Of a stretch of DNA of 46,363 nt, positions 36,019-46,363 are shown piece after piece. Source of the DNA: Ceraceosorus guamensis. Taxonomy: Eukaryota > Basidiomycota > Exobasidiomycetes > Ceraceosorales > Ceraceosoraceae. Location of the stretch: assembly GCF_003144195.1 (NCBI RefSeq), contig NW_020290107.1:1-46363 (forward strand), written 5' to 3'. The notes beneath the pieces were generated by a model that was not told the DNA's origin, searched no databases, and worked only from the letters and a program-made list of their open reading frames with translations. Each line of letters opens with the position of its first letter. Within the stretch, counting starts at the first letter, position 1. The position numbers were made by a program, and so were the translations under genes.

Positions 36019-39000
36019 ATGGAACCTCATGAGACTCAAGCTGTTAGGCGCAAAGGCCAGATGACGGTATCCGGCGAAGCCGCCTCAGACAACCCCTCTC
36101 CACCTCTCAAATCTGGCGCCCTGTCCAATGGTGGTGCACTCGGCGAGATGACGCGAGGGTCACAGCCTCCCGCCGTCTCACACTATGCGAGGGTGAGTGG
36201 CATTCGTCTTGCTGTCAGGAACACTCTTTGTTTGCAACCTAGCTCCATTCGAGCTGCGTGCCCAGCTTGCAGGCTCAGCCAGGTCATTCGAGAGCGGTCA
36301 GCTTTCGCGAGCGCGCGCATACAGGCCCCTCATCTCGGTTCCATTCACTGAACTGCATCCTTCTCCTCGCACCATGCGCGACAGACACCGCATCACAAGT
36401 CCTCGGCCGCTGTGCCGGCTTCCACGCATGCCATGTCCATGCGTCTGGATGCAGGACCCATCATCGGCATTACCCTCATCGCCGCTGCCCTGAGATTTTG
36501 GAACATTTCGTGAGTCAGTTGTGTTGAGACGCAGTGCAATCGTGGGCTGCACCATCACAGTCATGCGGATGTATGGTCCACGCATTCATCTGCTTTCGGT
36601 ATGACTATAACCACGTCTTCTTCTGCCGATCTCTCACGTTAGTCATCCAGCTCAAGTCGTCTTCGATGAGGTCCACTTTGGCAAATTCGCTGCTTACTAC
36701 CTGAGGCGAGAGGTGCGTGCAAGTCAGATGCGTCGGGAAATGGAATTTGCCTGGCAAGGCGAACGTCTCGGGCATCTGCTACGATGTATGCGGGAAGAGG
36801 CGGGCACCCTCGGGCTTTGACTCTTCAAGCTGGCTTCAACCCGTCTGGCTGGACGTCCAGCGAGGTAGCCGCACCGCGGTCTTCTTGGTATAGCGCTCAC
36901 CACACACTCTCTTTGCGGCTTTCCAGTACTACTTCGACGTACATCCGCCCCTCGCAAAGCTGCTCAACGCCCTTGCAGGCTGGCTCTCAGGATTCAAGGG
37001 CGACTTTGACTTTGAAAACATCTCTGACGACTACATTGCCGCAGGTGTGCCTTACGTTGGCATGCGAGCTTTGCCAGCTCTGATGGGGAGCGCGGCTGTT
37101 CCGATCGTGTATGCGATCATGAGGGAGACGGGCCACCTGCCTGCGACTGCTTTGCTCAGTGCAGCGTTGCTGGCGTTTGGTAAGTACATGGTGCTTGTCC
37201 CCTTTAGAAGAGCCGACCATGGGAACCTCTGACTAGAACCATTTGCCATCACTTGCTGGACGCTCGTATCTAGACAATGCTCACATTGCCCAAGATCGCC
37301 TAATCTTGCTAGATGCTGCACTGTGCTTGTTCATGATTGCAAGTCTGTACAGCTACATTCGATTCTACAAGGAAAGATACAAGTGCGTGCCGGATGAGTT
37401 CCAGGGACTCCAGACAACGACGAATAAAGAGCTCACGTGGCCTGCTCATCGCCCCTTTCACAGTGAATTTGCAACTCAATGGTGGTTCTGGATGATCGCG
37501 ACAGGGGTCAATTTGGCCCTTACTCTCAGTTGCAAGATGGTGGGGCTGCTGACGTTCGCTAGCGTCGGCGCTGCCGTCGCGTACGATCTTTGGATACTGT
37601 TAGACATCAAGCGAGGACTCTCCATGGTGAGTGCGACGTCAACCCCAAGCTCCGACTCCGCTCACCGCCCGCATCATGCGGCAACCGCAGAATCACGTTC
37701 TCAAGCATTTCTGGGCCAGGGTGCTAGGCCTGATCATCATACCGATCTTCGTCTACCTCTTCTGGTTTTGGGCTCACTTCAAAATTCTCACTCAATCCGG
37801 CACCGGGGACGCCTTCATGAGCAGTCAATTTCAACAGACCCTCGATGGCAATTCGATGCTGAGCCAGGCACGAGGTGAGTCGCTTGTCATCTTTGCTACG
37901 CGAAGCCAAGTTCGGGCGACACGCGGCTGACTTTGGCGCACCTCTGGCAGAGCTGCACTGGGGCGATAGCATCACCTTGAAGCACAAAGGCACGGATGCG
38001 TTTTTACACTCTCATCTCGAGCGCTACCCTCTCAAGTACGACGATGGGCGAATCTCGAGCCAAGGCCAGCAAGTGACGGGATATCCATACAATGATACCA
38101 ACAACGTCTGGGAGATTGCAAAGCCAGACTTGGACTGGACATCGCTACCGGACTCGGTCCCGGAGGATCAGCGGCAGATCAAGCACTTGGATATTGTCAG
38201 GCTACGCCACATCAACAGCAACGCTTTTCTGTTGACTCACGATGTCGCTAGCCCCCTGATGCCCACAAATGAAGAGGTCACGGTGTGGCCCCACAACGAC
38301 ACTAGCCGTTTCAACGACACGCTCTTCGAATTGCACATCGACGGCGCAAAAGACGGCAGCACAAAGGCATGGAAGTCGAAGAGCTCGTGGTTCAGGCTCG
38401 TCCACGTGAATACTCGCGTAGCTGTTTGGACTCACAAAGAGACGGCTTTGCCCGAGTGGGGCTTTAGTCAGCAAGAGGTGAATGGGAACAAGAACGCGAT
38501 GGACAAGTCCGCCATGTGGTTTGTGGACGACTTGTACCCGGATGCACGTGAGTAAAAGGCGCGGCCTGTGGTCCTCCTGCTCGCACGCTCACGGCTCTGT
38601 GCTGCTCGCTGCTTTAGGCGCAAATGATTACGCCGAGCGCATCAAGCCCATCCCACCTCGGCCCAAGACGCGAATGAGCTTTCTGAAGAAGTTTGTTGAG
38701 CTGCAGCTCCAAATGCTTCAGCAAAACAACCAGCTCACTCAATCGCATCCGTACGCTTCTGGACCTCTGAACTGGCCTTTCGTGCTTCAGGGCATCTCCT
38801 TTTGGACGCAAAATGACACACAGGAACAAATATACCTCATTGGCAATTTGGTCGGATGGTGGGCTGCGATCATCAGCATTGCCATCTATTCGGGAATTAT
38901 GGGAGCTGATGCGCTTGCACGCAGAAGGGGCGTAGAGCCCATCGACTCGGCGATGCATCGACGAATGACTCATGCCGGTGGATTCTTCTTCACGGCGTGG

Positions 39001-39354
39001 GCCTTTCACTACTTTCCCTTCTTCCTGATGAATCGACAACTCTTCATCCATCACTACTTGCCGGCGCACATTATCAGCTGCCTGATGGTCGGATGCGTCT
39101 TCAACTTTGTGGTCTCTGAAACCATCAACTTTCCAGTCAGTCGTCCGGGTCCGGGCCTCAGTCAGGCGAATTTCAAGAGGAAGCTCAACAACACGCTCAG
39201 TCCCGCCGCCAAGGCGAGCGCTGGAGTCATTGTATCTCTCCTCATTCTTTGCTTCTGGTTCTTCAGCCCTCTCACCTACGGGACACCCGGACTTACCACC
39301 GAAGAGGTGAACCAACGCAAGCTACTAGGATGGAGTCTGCATTTTGCCAAGTGA
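36019..39354 (+). CDS. pmt4: Dolichyl-phosphate-mannose:protein O-mannosyltransferase, Pmt4 family
   Basis: Eight exons, 825 residues: 36019-36192, 36400-36509, 36643-36712, 36927-37179, 37274-37626, 37691-37874, 37951-38547, 38618-39354. An ER multi-pass GT39 enzyme that transfers mannose from Dol-P-Man to Ser/Thr of secretory and membrane proteins. HPAQVVFDEVHFGKFAAYYL carries the catalytic Asp-Glu pair in the first lumenal loop, followed by YYFDVHPPLAKLL. Luminal MIR repeats (about 385-580) include FLHSHLERYPLKYDDGRISS and QQVTGYPYNDTNN, with GDAFMSSQFQQTL just before them. This wording marks the Pmt4 subfamily, which acts as a homodimer on membrane-anchored proteins, over Pmt1/Pmt2. Several hydrophobic spans follow to the C terminus. 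Introns 1 and 3 (207 and 214 nt) are long for this locus. Exon 1 and the exon-2 acceptor rest on phase and open frame only. Confidence 0.92.
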
Positions 39355-39814
39355 AGCGGCAAGTGAGCCCGAGAAGGTGCATCGTAAGCCCTCAAACAGA
39401 AGGAATGTATTCGTCTACCCCTTGCTCGTCATCGTCGGAAACGCAACTCGCATTTGACCCGCAGTGCTCCACGCCACGAAGACCTTCCAGGCGTGTTCCG
39501 ATGCAACAGGAATTCATGTTTTCAGCCTAGTGAACCTGCGCCGGAAGTCTTTCACCGGCAGCGCCTTCCGTCGGTGATGCGACCCAACATTACCTTGACT
39601 CTTGGGCGGCAGTGATCACAGAATGTCAAGCGTTCTCCTCCTCAGGGGTATCACGTAAGTTCGGACGCCAAACGAAGCGATGACTGATCTATATGACTGC
39701 CTCTTGGCCGGTTAATTCGACTGGGAAGGCGCAGGGAGAGAGATTGTCAGAGGAGACGAGTACTAGCGCTGACGTTTGCAGCCGTTCTGCACAAGTATTC
39801 CGACTGCCTTGCTC

Positions 39815-39897
39815 GCCTCATCGATCTGCAGGCGTAACTCAGACTTTGTTTCCGTCCGCCTCATCGATCTGCAGGCGCAACTCGGACTTGTTTCTTC
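39815..39897 (+). repeat. 43-bp-period direct repeat, about 2 copies
   Basis: GCCTCATCGATCTGCAGGCG starts at 39815 and again at 39858. Similarity continues for about 15 more bases with a few changes. The period is not a multiple of three, so it would break any frame through it. Confidence 0.8.
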
Positions 39898-41172
39898 TTC
39901 GTGCCAAGCTGTCGTGAGTGGCAGCATATTCGAAGGCACGGCAAAACGGACCGTTGAAACGATCGACACACTGGGCAGCTGAATCGCTATCGACGCACTG
40001 CCAGATGGTTGCGGGATTGCCCGCTGAGATTTCGACTGGCAGCACCTTCTGGCGCTCAGACCTGAGCATGAGCCGTGACGCTGGATGGGCCAGATCGCCA
40101 GGCGGGCGTATTGCTTCCGCGGGGTGCGTCTGTGCGACTGCTTTTGCCGCCAATCGTGACTGACCCGCACGTTGGCTTCTTTCTGTCCACCCTACTACTG
40201 TCCTTGGTCCAGAAAATGTTACGCGTCCTTCAAAGGCGCTACTCGTAAGTAGCCCCGCCTCAGCCACGAACGAGGCCGATGCTATGGATTCGGCGGCAGG
40301 CCTCAGCTCAACCGCCGCTGATAGCGCTCGAAAAGGCGCTAGCAAAGCTGCAGTAGTAGCAAAACACGCTTCCCCGCTTTCATGCATGCTTCTCATTCCG
40401 CTCCGCACCGCCGCACAACGCGCACTTTAGTGCATCCGCGTGCACCCGCACGGTCTCACAGGGCCACGACAGCTTGGCAGCGCAACAGGTACCGTCCCGC
40501 TGCAGCACACCCAGATTGAACCCGGACGAGCAAGTCTTGACATCCATCTAAGCCCCTCCCGGCGCCACTTTAACCCCACACTTTACGGACCGTCTCGCAG
40601 CGAAGCATTGCTTTCACGCGCTTTGATCGCCCTAATCGACGCATGCCGACGAAGAAAGCCAACAAGAGCTTCCCTCGCCCAAGACTCAAGCTCCTTCCCC
40701 CTTCCTCACTCGTCATTGAGCCTCTTGGTCCCTAGCCGCGACGCACTCCAGCGTTGCGGCGATTGGAACTGCAGGCGCTAGGTAACGCTCTGCTGCTCCA
40801 GATCGCCATCCTTCCCACGCTTGAGGCTTGATTCGGCATCCGTACGTTCCGGCCGCGACCTCTAGCGTGCGAATAGCGGAATATGGCAGTCCGTTGAGCC
40901 CGGTGTCTGTGCTCTCAAAGCGCATTTCCAACTCACTACACCTGCATAATAGCGCTCCAGGATTCAGTGCATCAAGCAGGGCGGGAATGTCTCCGCGCTC
41001 TCTCAGGGGCGGGGCCGAGCAAGTCACGCTCCAGACGCGCTCCTCGCGTTGTCGTATGGTTCACCTCCTCAAGGGGCTTGCAAGACGGCCTTTCCACGAT
41101 TTTGACGCTGGGACGAGGTCTGGCGTGGGCATGCCTAAGCAGAGCAAGTGCGTGCATGCAGCGCTCGATGTC

Positions 41173-41178
41173 TATAAA
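41173..41178 (+). promoter_or_regulatory. TATA box of the secreted lipase gene
   Basis: TATAAA lies 125 bp upstream of the lipase start codon, followed by a pyrimidine-rich leader (about 41219-41290) typical of fungal transcription-start regions. Confidence 0.5.
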
Positions 41179-41297
41179 GCCCGCGTGGTATTCGCAATCC
41201 AGGCGGAAACGTCGCAAAGTCTCCCATCCCCACCCCCCTCCGACCCCGCGACGTGCAGTCTCATTCCCGTCCCCTTTCCAGTGTCTCCACTTTCACA

Positions 41298-42647
41298 ATG
41301 AAGCTCACAGCATCCTTCCTCGCTCTCGCAGGCTCCCTGGCGCTTTTAGCTGAAGGTGCTTCCATCGAGCCTCGCCTCGCTGGTCGCTTGAAATATCCGC
41401 AACCTAGCGTCGATCCTTTCTACAGAGTCCCTAGCAACGTTGCATCCTACGCCAATGGCGCTATTATTCGCGAGCGTGACGTCACAGCAGATGTCGCGCT
41501 AGGTGTCGACTCAAACCAGTACTCCAAGGTGTACCAGCTGCTGTATCGCTCTCAGACCGGTCTCGGAGCACCAGATGCGACCGTTACGACCGTGTTCCGG
41601 CCCAAATCTCCCAAAAAGGGCGCAGCGCAGGTCGTGACGTTTGCGGCTTTCACCGATTCTGCTGCCAAGGATTGTGCGAGCTCCTATGCGCTGATCAAAG
41701 ATTCCGGCAGCCAGCAAGACACGATCGTCAAATTACAGACCCCCTTCATCAACGCGCTCCTGCAGAAGGGATACTATGTGAGTCGTCGAGGCAAAGCCTT
41801 CAAGATGTGTGGCGCTTAATCCGCAAGCGCTTTCATCGATTCGCAGGTATCCGTCCCTGATTACCAAGGCTCGCAGGCAGCGTTCATTGTGGGCCCTCAA
41901 GAAGGTCGGGCCCATCTCGACTCCACGCGCGCCATCCTCAACCATCGGCCCACTATCGCCGATCCTACAGGCCACCAGGCAATTCTGTCCGGCTACAGTG
42001 GTGGTGGTCATGCTGCAGCCTGGGCTGCCCAGCTGCGCAAAGAGTACGCGCCCGAGATCAACGTTGTTGGAGGCTCATTTGGTGGCGTCCCAGTAGACCT
42101 CAAAGCGACGCTGCTGAACCTCAACAATGGCGCGTTCGCTGGCTTCGGCATGGCCGGTCTCGCTGGAGCGGCCAATGCTTATCCAGAACTTGTGACTCTT
42201 TTCGACGGAGAACTGAAGCCGAACGGCACCGAAGCCTTCAAGTTCCTCCGATCTGACCAGGGTTGCGTCGTCGGCGAGCTAGCCAAATTTGCCGGCGTCG
42301 ACTACTTTGGCTACATCAAATCTGGGCAGGCGCTTCTGGACGACCCTACGGCCAAAAAATACTTCGAAATCAATCGTTTGGGTTCTCGTGGTGCTCAAGA
42401 CTATCTGGGCTCCGACATTCCTTACTACATTTATCATGCCAAGAACGATCAGGTCATTCCAAGACCTCCGGTTGACGAGTACGTAGCTTTGCAGTGCGCA
42501 CAGGGGGCGCGCATCGAATACTCTCTCAACCCAGTCTCCGAACATGTAAGCGAGACGGTGGCTGGGGTTGCTGGCCAGGTCGATTGGATTAACAAGGTGT
42601 TCGAAAGCAAGCTGGTGCAGCCCGCTTGCCTCAATTCCACCCACTGA
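41298..42647 (+). CDS. Secretory lipase (LIP family, alpha/beta hydrolase)
   Basis: Two exons, 41298-41777 and 41847-42647, give 426 residues. Signal peptide MKLTASFLALAGSLALLAEG. The alpha/beta-hydrolase core has the LIP-family nucleophile elbow GYSGGG (S211). HAKNDQVIP supplies the likely catalytic Asp (D361) and SEHVSE the likely His (H393). VSVPDYQG, just after the intron, and FVxP-type YRVPSNVASYANG near the N terminus are also typical. The family (Candida LIP1-10, Malassezia and other basidiomycete lipases) hydrolyses triacylglycerols and esters outside the cell. Length fits the family. The intron (69 nt) is in phase 0 and, if retained, would end the protein near residue 174. The exact substrate cannot be read from sequence. 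Confidence 0.93.
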
Positions 42648-44091
42648 AGCTTCTGACGGCCGGACGGATCCATCTCCATCGTAACGTGTTCAGCTCCAAT
42701 GTTTTCTTTGCTCGCCGCTGTCATCGTAGTTCGCCGATTCACTCCTCGTTCGCTATCGAACCCACTATTTCTTCCTCGCTGCACCATTCTCACTCCTTGC
42801 GCTTCCTTGCTACCGATACCCATACCCATACCCGTACTTGTCAGTGTGACGGCTGACTCGACGAATCCGTTGCGGTATAATAGGGTCCTTCACGAATGTA
42901 CGAATGTGAATAGGAGGGCCCGCGCTGTCTAGTTCCAACATCTGCGTGGCCTCTTCTCCCCGGGATTAATGCAGCAATGTGCCCGTGGAGCCGAGACGGA
43001 TAAGGAGTCGGTAGGCGGATGGGGATGTGCCTGGTTCCCTCCTCCTATCAGCAAAGAAGTGATGGATGGGTCTCAAGATTGACTTTCAAGATTGCACACC
43101 CAAGGATGCTGAGCATGGATGCACCAACAGCCGTGTGCAGCTAGCTACAAGCAAGTGATTGCCTCGTCCGTTCACTTCATACAAACGCACGCCACACACA
43201 CTAACTCTGGATCGGTAGTGTCGTGGGTGCATGACGGCGAATCAGTGTCACAAGTCAGTGCAGAGACCCCATCCTTTGTAGTTCACTGACGCTGAAGTAG
43301 GATGTTGCAAAAGGAGGAGTGTGCAGACTCTTCAGTAATGCACTCAGGTTTCCTGGCCCTGGCGAAGCCATGGTGCAGACGGTGTGCACGGAAGACAGGC
43401 ATTGCGTGCCGTGAGGCACAACTTGCTGGGCGACGCGCCGACTGGCCAGGGCAGAAACGACACGTTGGTCGTCTTGGCAGATCGACGAACGCAGCACGCT
43501 GAAAATTTCAGCCTAGGCACTACGGCGTTTGCACGAACGCGGTCGATGTGCGAGCTGATGGAAGTAAGGCATAGATGCGTCCGGCACAGGACATGAGGTC
43601 TTCCATGCACGCTCCCTTTTGGTAGAGATCGTCGAGCTCGCAAGGTGCAGCTACTCATCAGAAAGGCCCACGAGTGCAGCTCGCTTTTCGCCCTGGTCTG
43701 ACCACACACACATACTTGGGGCCCAACTCATTTACCTGGTCAGTGAGGCTGGGGCTACCCAGCAGGTCGTACTGCACCCTGAGATTGGCAGGACAGGAGA
43801 CTGGCCAGGGTGCTCTTGATTCTGGACCTTTATCCGCTATAAAGAGAAGGGAACCGTGACCAGAGATTTTCTTTCAGGACACTCTCCACTAAGCGGCGCA
43901 ACGCGCCCTTCGAGGCTGCTATCCGACCTTGACTTTGTCAGAAACACCACATCTCCGCGGATCAATCAACACTGAATGAAGCCCTCGGCGGCAAGAACTT
44001 CTCTCATTGTTGACCATTTCTCGTCCCCTCTGTTGACTCTCACTCCAAAAGCTTCACACCCGAGACGGCGTTTGAGACAACAAAAGTGCCG

Positions 44092-44138
<47 letters not shown>

Positions 44139-45421
44139 TGTTACGTGACGTGGCGCGCCTATATAGGGCGACCGCATCGTGCATCCACATACAGCAATAC
44201 ATGCTTCACTACCTCCATCATCTCGTATGACACCTGCATTCCAGCAGTGCTGTCTCTTGACGATTAAGTAAGGCTCTCGCTGAGAAGCGTCCGTGCTAAG
44301 GTCCTGCATTCTGCACATTGCTGACCAAGCGCTCGCACCCTGGCCTTGAGGCTCATTGCTCCCGAAAGCCAGGTAATGCGCTATCCACGGTGGTCGTGGA
44401 CTGTCCCAGTCGTCGTGCTTTATTAATGTCGCGGCTTGCGTCTGTCATGGGGGCCCCCACGTCGCGAGCCGCTTCCGCTACGTTGCTAATGACCTTTTTC
44501 ATCACATACACACTGACACATGTTGCGGGCCGGGCAGGTCCCCACGCATTACATCAGGCTTGCCATGCTTGCGCTATGTAAAGGCCCTCTCTGATCAAGC
44601 TGCTCCTCCCTCTGTACCTACATGGCCACAGTGCTGTTGCCTGAGGCATGAAAGGACCTACACCTCGCACCAAGTTCACTTTTGGGATACTTGACTTTTG
44701 GGCTAAAAGTATCCATTTTTTTTTTTGTTCCTGACAACCTATTACTAATTCTCTGTCCGCCAAGTCAGTGTCATAATGCTTCTGTCACTGTGCATCTGTC
44801 CTTCCTCATGCCAGTTACTCTGCCCTCTCCCACCGCACCTCACTAACAGCGGAAACGTACATCATCTGAGCAGACCTATGACGCAGCCATCCGCTAAGCA
44901 GAGACACCCACTACGACTGCATCGCTGCTTACCGAGTAAGGTCCACAAAGAAATGGCACTTCGAGCGCACAGGTGGAGTGACCCGGTGACCGGCTGATCA
45001 GACCATTTCTAAGAGCGAGTGCGCGCACGTGACCATCACCAGACCTCTGTTGATGCGTTGAGGTAGCATCAGTGAGCTACGCATGACCTACGTCACGTCA
45101 GACGCTCTACGAGCATTTGACCGAGGTGCAGCAGTCCTTGTGTTGGGGCTGAGTGCTCGCAAAAAGCGCTGTCCTCCGTCGCTCTTGAAGGTGCAGAGTC
45201 ATAGTCGTGCCAGCTGCTTCTAGTTCTTGCCGTGAATCGCGGTTCCGCAGAATTTGCGGGAAAGCATGTGTGCTGCAAAGCACATTCTGGTGAAATTTAC
45301 GCGAAAATGAAAAAGAATTATAGGTGCACTATAGCATGCAACTTCATGGGAAAAAAAGGCACAGTGCAAAAGCTGGCAATGCATTCAGATGTAATGCAAA
45401 GTTAGCCTGAGCGCATGTCAT
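42648..45421. other. 2.8-kb intergenic region with poly-G tract
   Basis: No gene recognised; the frames are short. Features: a (CCCATA)-like short repeat at about 42820-42833, the poly-G tract at 44094-44137 with a CTATATAGGG string 20-odd bases downstream, and a T run at about 44718-44729. It lies between the lipase gene and the right rDNA arm. Confidence 0.45.
44094..44137 (+). repeat. 44-nt poly-G tract
   Basis: Forty-four consecutive G in intergenic DNA. It could fold as a G-quadruplex. The length should be treated as approximate because homopolymers are often misread. Confidence 0.9.
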
Positions 45422-46173
45422 TTCCGAGTTCCGACGCACGGTGTCGTCATCCGGGAACAACTTTCCATCTGCAGCAACTCCGGTTCGTCCGTCGAGAGCT
45501 GGGTGTCTATTTGATCACGTGATTGGCGATGGTTGTGTGTCGACTTGTGAGACGTCATCGGAGGTGATGACGTTGCGTGTTCTCTTGAACGACCATTGTC
45601 GGGACAGCTCCGGTGTTGAGCTCGCTTGCTTGCAGGCTGAGCTTCGCTGGGGTGACGACGACGATGAAGGGATTGAGCAGCGTCTCGACGCAGTTCTCCT
45701 TCCGCAAGACTGTCTGCCAGCTCGTAAGGGCTAGCAGTCAGCATTGCTGATGCACATTGTGGACATGCTTGCCGATGGCCAGACCAGAGGAGAGTGTGAA
45801 CGCAGTGAAAGATACGACGGGATGGTGGTGGTCGTGAAGAATGATCCGGCCGTCATCTCGACGAGTCTTTATAGACGCACGCAATTCGTGTCGCTTTCGC
45901 TCGGGCCCTTCGAAATAGGGGCTCGCGCCGAAACGCCGAAATGAAGCGCGTTGGCGTGGGCTGAAGGATCGGCGAATGAGGAGGATGACGGCGGTGGCGT
46001 GGGAAAGATCGACGTATTAGTAATACGCCGATTTTTACTGCGCCGCCGGCTCATCAATCTTTAGATCCATGCAATCATGGAAGCTAGTCAGAAAACGCCT
46101 GTGCTGTGTCAAAGCAGCGGGACGGGGGGAAGAGTGGTGGGCGCACGACGCCCACTCCACCCCACTGGATAGC
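45422..46173 (+). repeat. Right inverted-repeat arm: rDNA spacer/5' ETS upstream of 18S
   Basis: Reverse complement of 239-990 (see the left arm), nearly identical from about 45770 to 46173 and diverging further inward. The 7-bp-arm hairpin recurs at 46013-46027. A stem with arms GTGGGCG and CGCCCAC (46137-46143, 46149-46155) sits about 20 bp before 18S and is probably an ETS structure. The TTTATAG string lies at about 45867-45873. Confidence 0.85.
45567..45734 (+). other. Short open frame in right rDNA spacer (55 codons)
   Basis: Counterpart of 845-678, beginning MTLRVLLNDHCRDSSG and ending at TAG. The same frame is open again to 45944 (ATG at 45750). It differs from the left copy by a few amino acids. 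Function unknown; it may be chance. Confidence 0.2.
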
Positions 46174-46363
46174 TACCTGGTTGATTCTGCCAGTAGTCAT
46201 ATGCTTGTCTCAAAGATTAAGCCATGCATGTCTAAGTATAAGCAACTTATATTGTGAAACTGCGAATGGCTCATTAAATCAGTTATAGTTTATTTGATGG
46301 TGACTTGCTACATGGATAACTGTGGTAAATCTAGAGCTAATACATGCAATCAAGCCCCGACTT
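46174..46363 (+). rRNA. 18S rRNA gene, 5' part (cut by window end)
   Basis: Starts TACCTGGTTGATTCTGCCAG and matches the reverse complement of 49-238 over the whole visible length. Transcription runs out of the window to the right. Confidence 0.97.

Larger units (their letters stand above)
39355..41297. other. Intergenic region with a 43-bp direct repeat
   Basis: No supported gene. A 189-codon minus frame (39839-40408) is compositionally odd and matches no family I know. The 3' end is the lipase promoter, with TATAAA at 41173-41178. Confidence 0.45.

Noticed and set aside
49-46363. Inverted terminal repeats of a giant transposon
   Set aside because: The arms are 18S rRNA plus spacer, the genes between are host housekeeping genes, and no transposase is present.

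Overview
The window is nuclear DNA of a basidiomycete fungus, most likely a smut relative (Ustilaginomycotina). Ten multi-exon protein genes have short GT-AG introns (mostly 60-140 nt) and high GC. Two point to the lineage: a Ubc2-type adaptor (SAM, RA and two SH3 domains), known from basidiomycetes, and a U2AF large subunit with RRM1-RRM2-UHM. Both window ends carry the start of a fungal 18S rRNA gene.

Layout. Positions 1-238 (minus) and 46174-46363 (plus) are 18S 5' ends, both pointing outwards. With about 750 bp of upstream spacer each, they form a near-identical inverted repeat (about 49-990 and 45422-46363). Between them lie: a HAM1-like lipid-binding-fold protein (2300-5072, minus); a secreted acid-sphingomyelinase-like phosphodiesterase (8274-10891, minus); a 2122-residue Sec7/PH Arf-GEF (12513-18954, plus); Ubc2 (20480-23712, plus); mitochondrial NAD-isocitrate dehydrogenase subunit 1 (24336-26076, minus); histidine-pathway isomerase HIS6 (28266-29614, plus); a divergent secreted pectinesterase (30579-31698, plus); U2AF large subunit (32112-34138, minus); protein O-mannosyltransferase Pmt4 (36019-39354, plus); and a secreted lipase (41298-42647, plus).

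The genes do not form one pathway. Most are conserved housekeeping functions: TCA cycle, histidine synthesis, splicing, ER O-mannosylation, Arf vesicle traffic and MAPK signalling. Three encode secreted hydrolases. There is no sign of a metabolite cluster or CRISPR, and no autonomous transposon was recognised. Intergenic stretches are long (up to 3.2 kb) and hold microsatellites and homopolymers, including a 44-nt poly-G tract.

Exon boundaries were placed by hand from GT-AG sites, phase and family similarity. They are strong where conserved domains cross them and weaker at the Pmt4 N terminus. The most unusual features are the outward-facing rDNA at both ends, a 7-nt microexon in the isocitrate dehydrogenase gene, an insert-bearing SH3 domain in Ubc2, and the poly-G tract.
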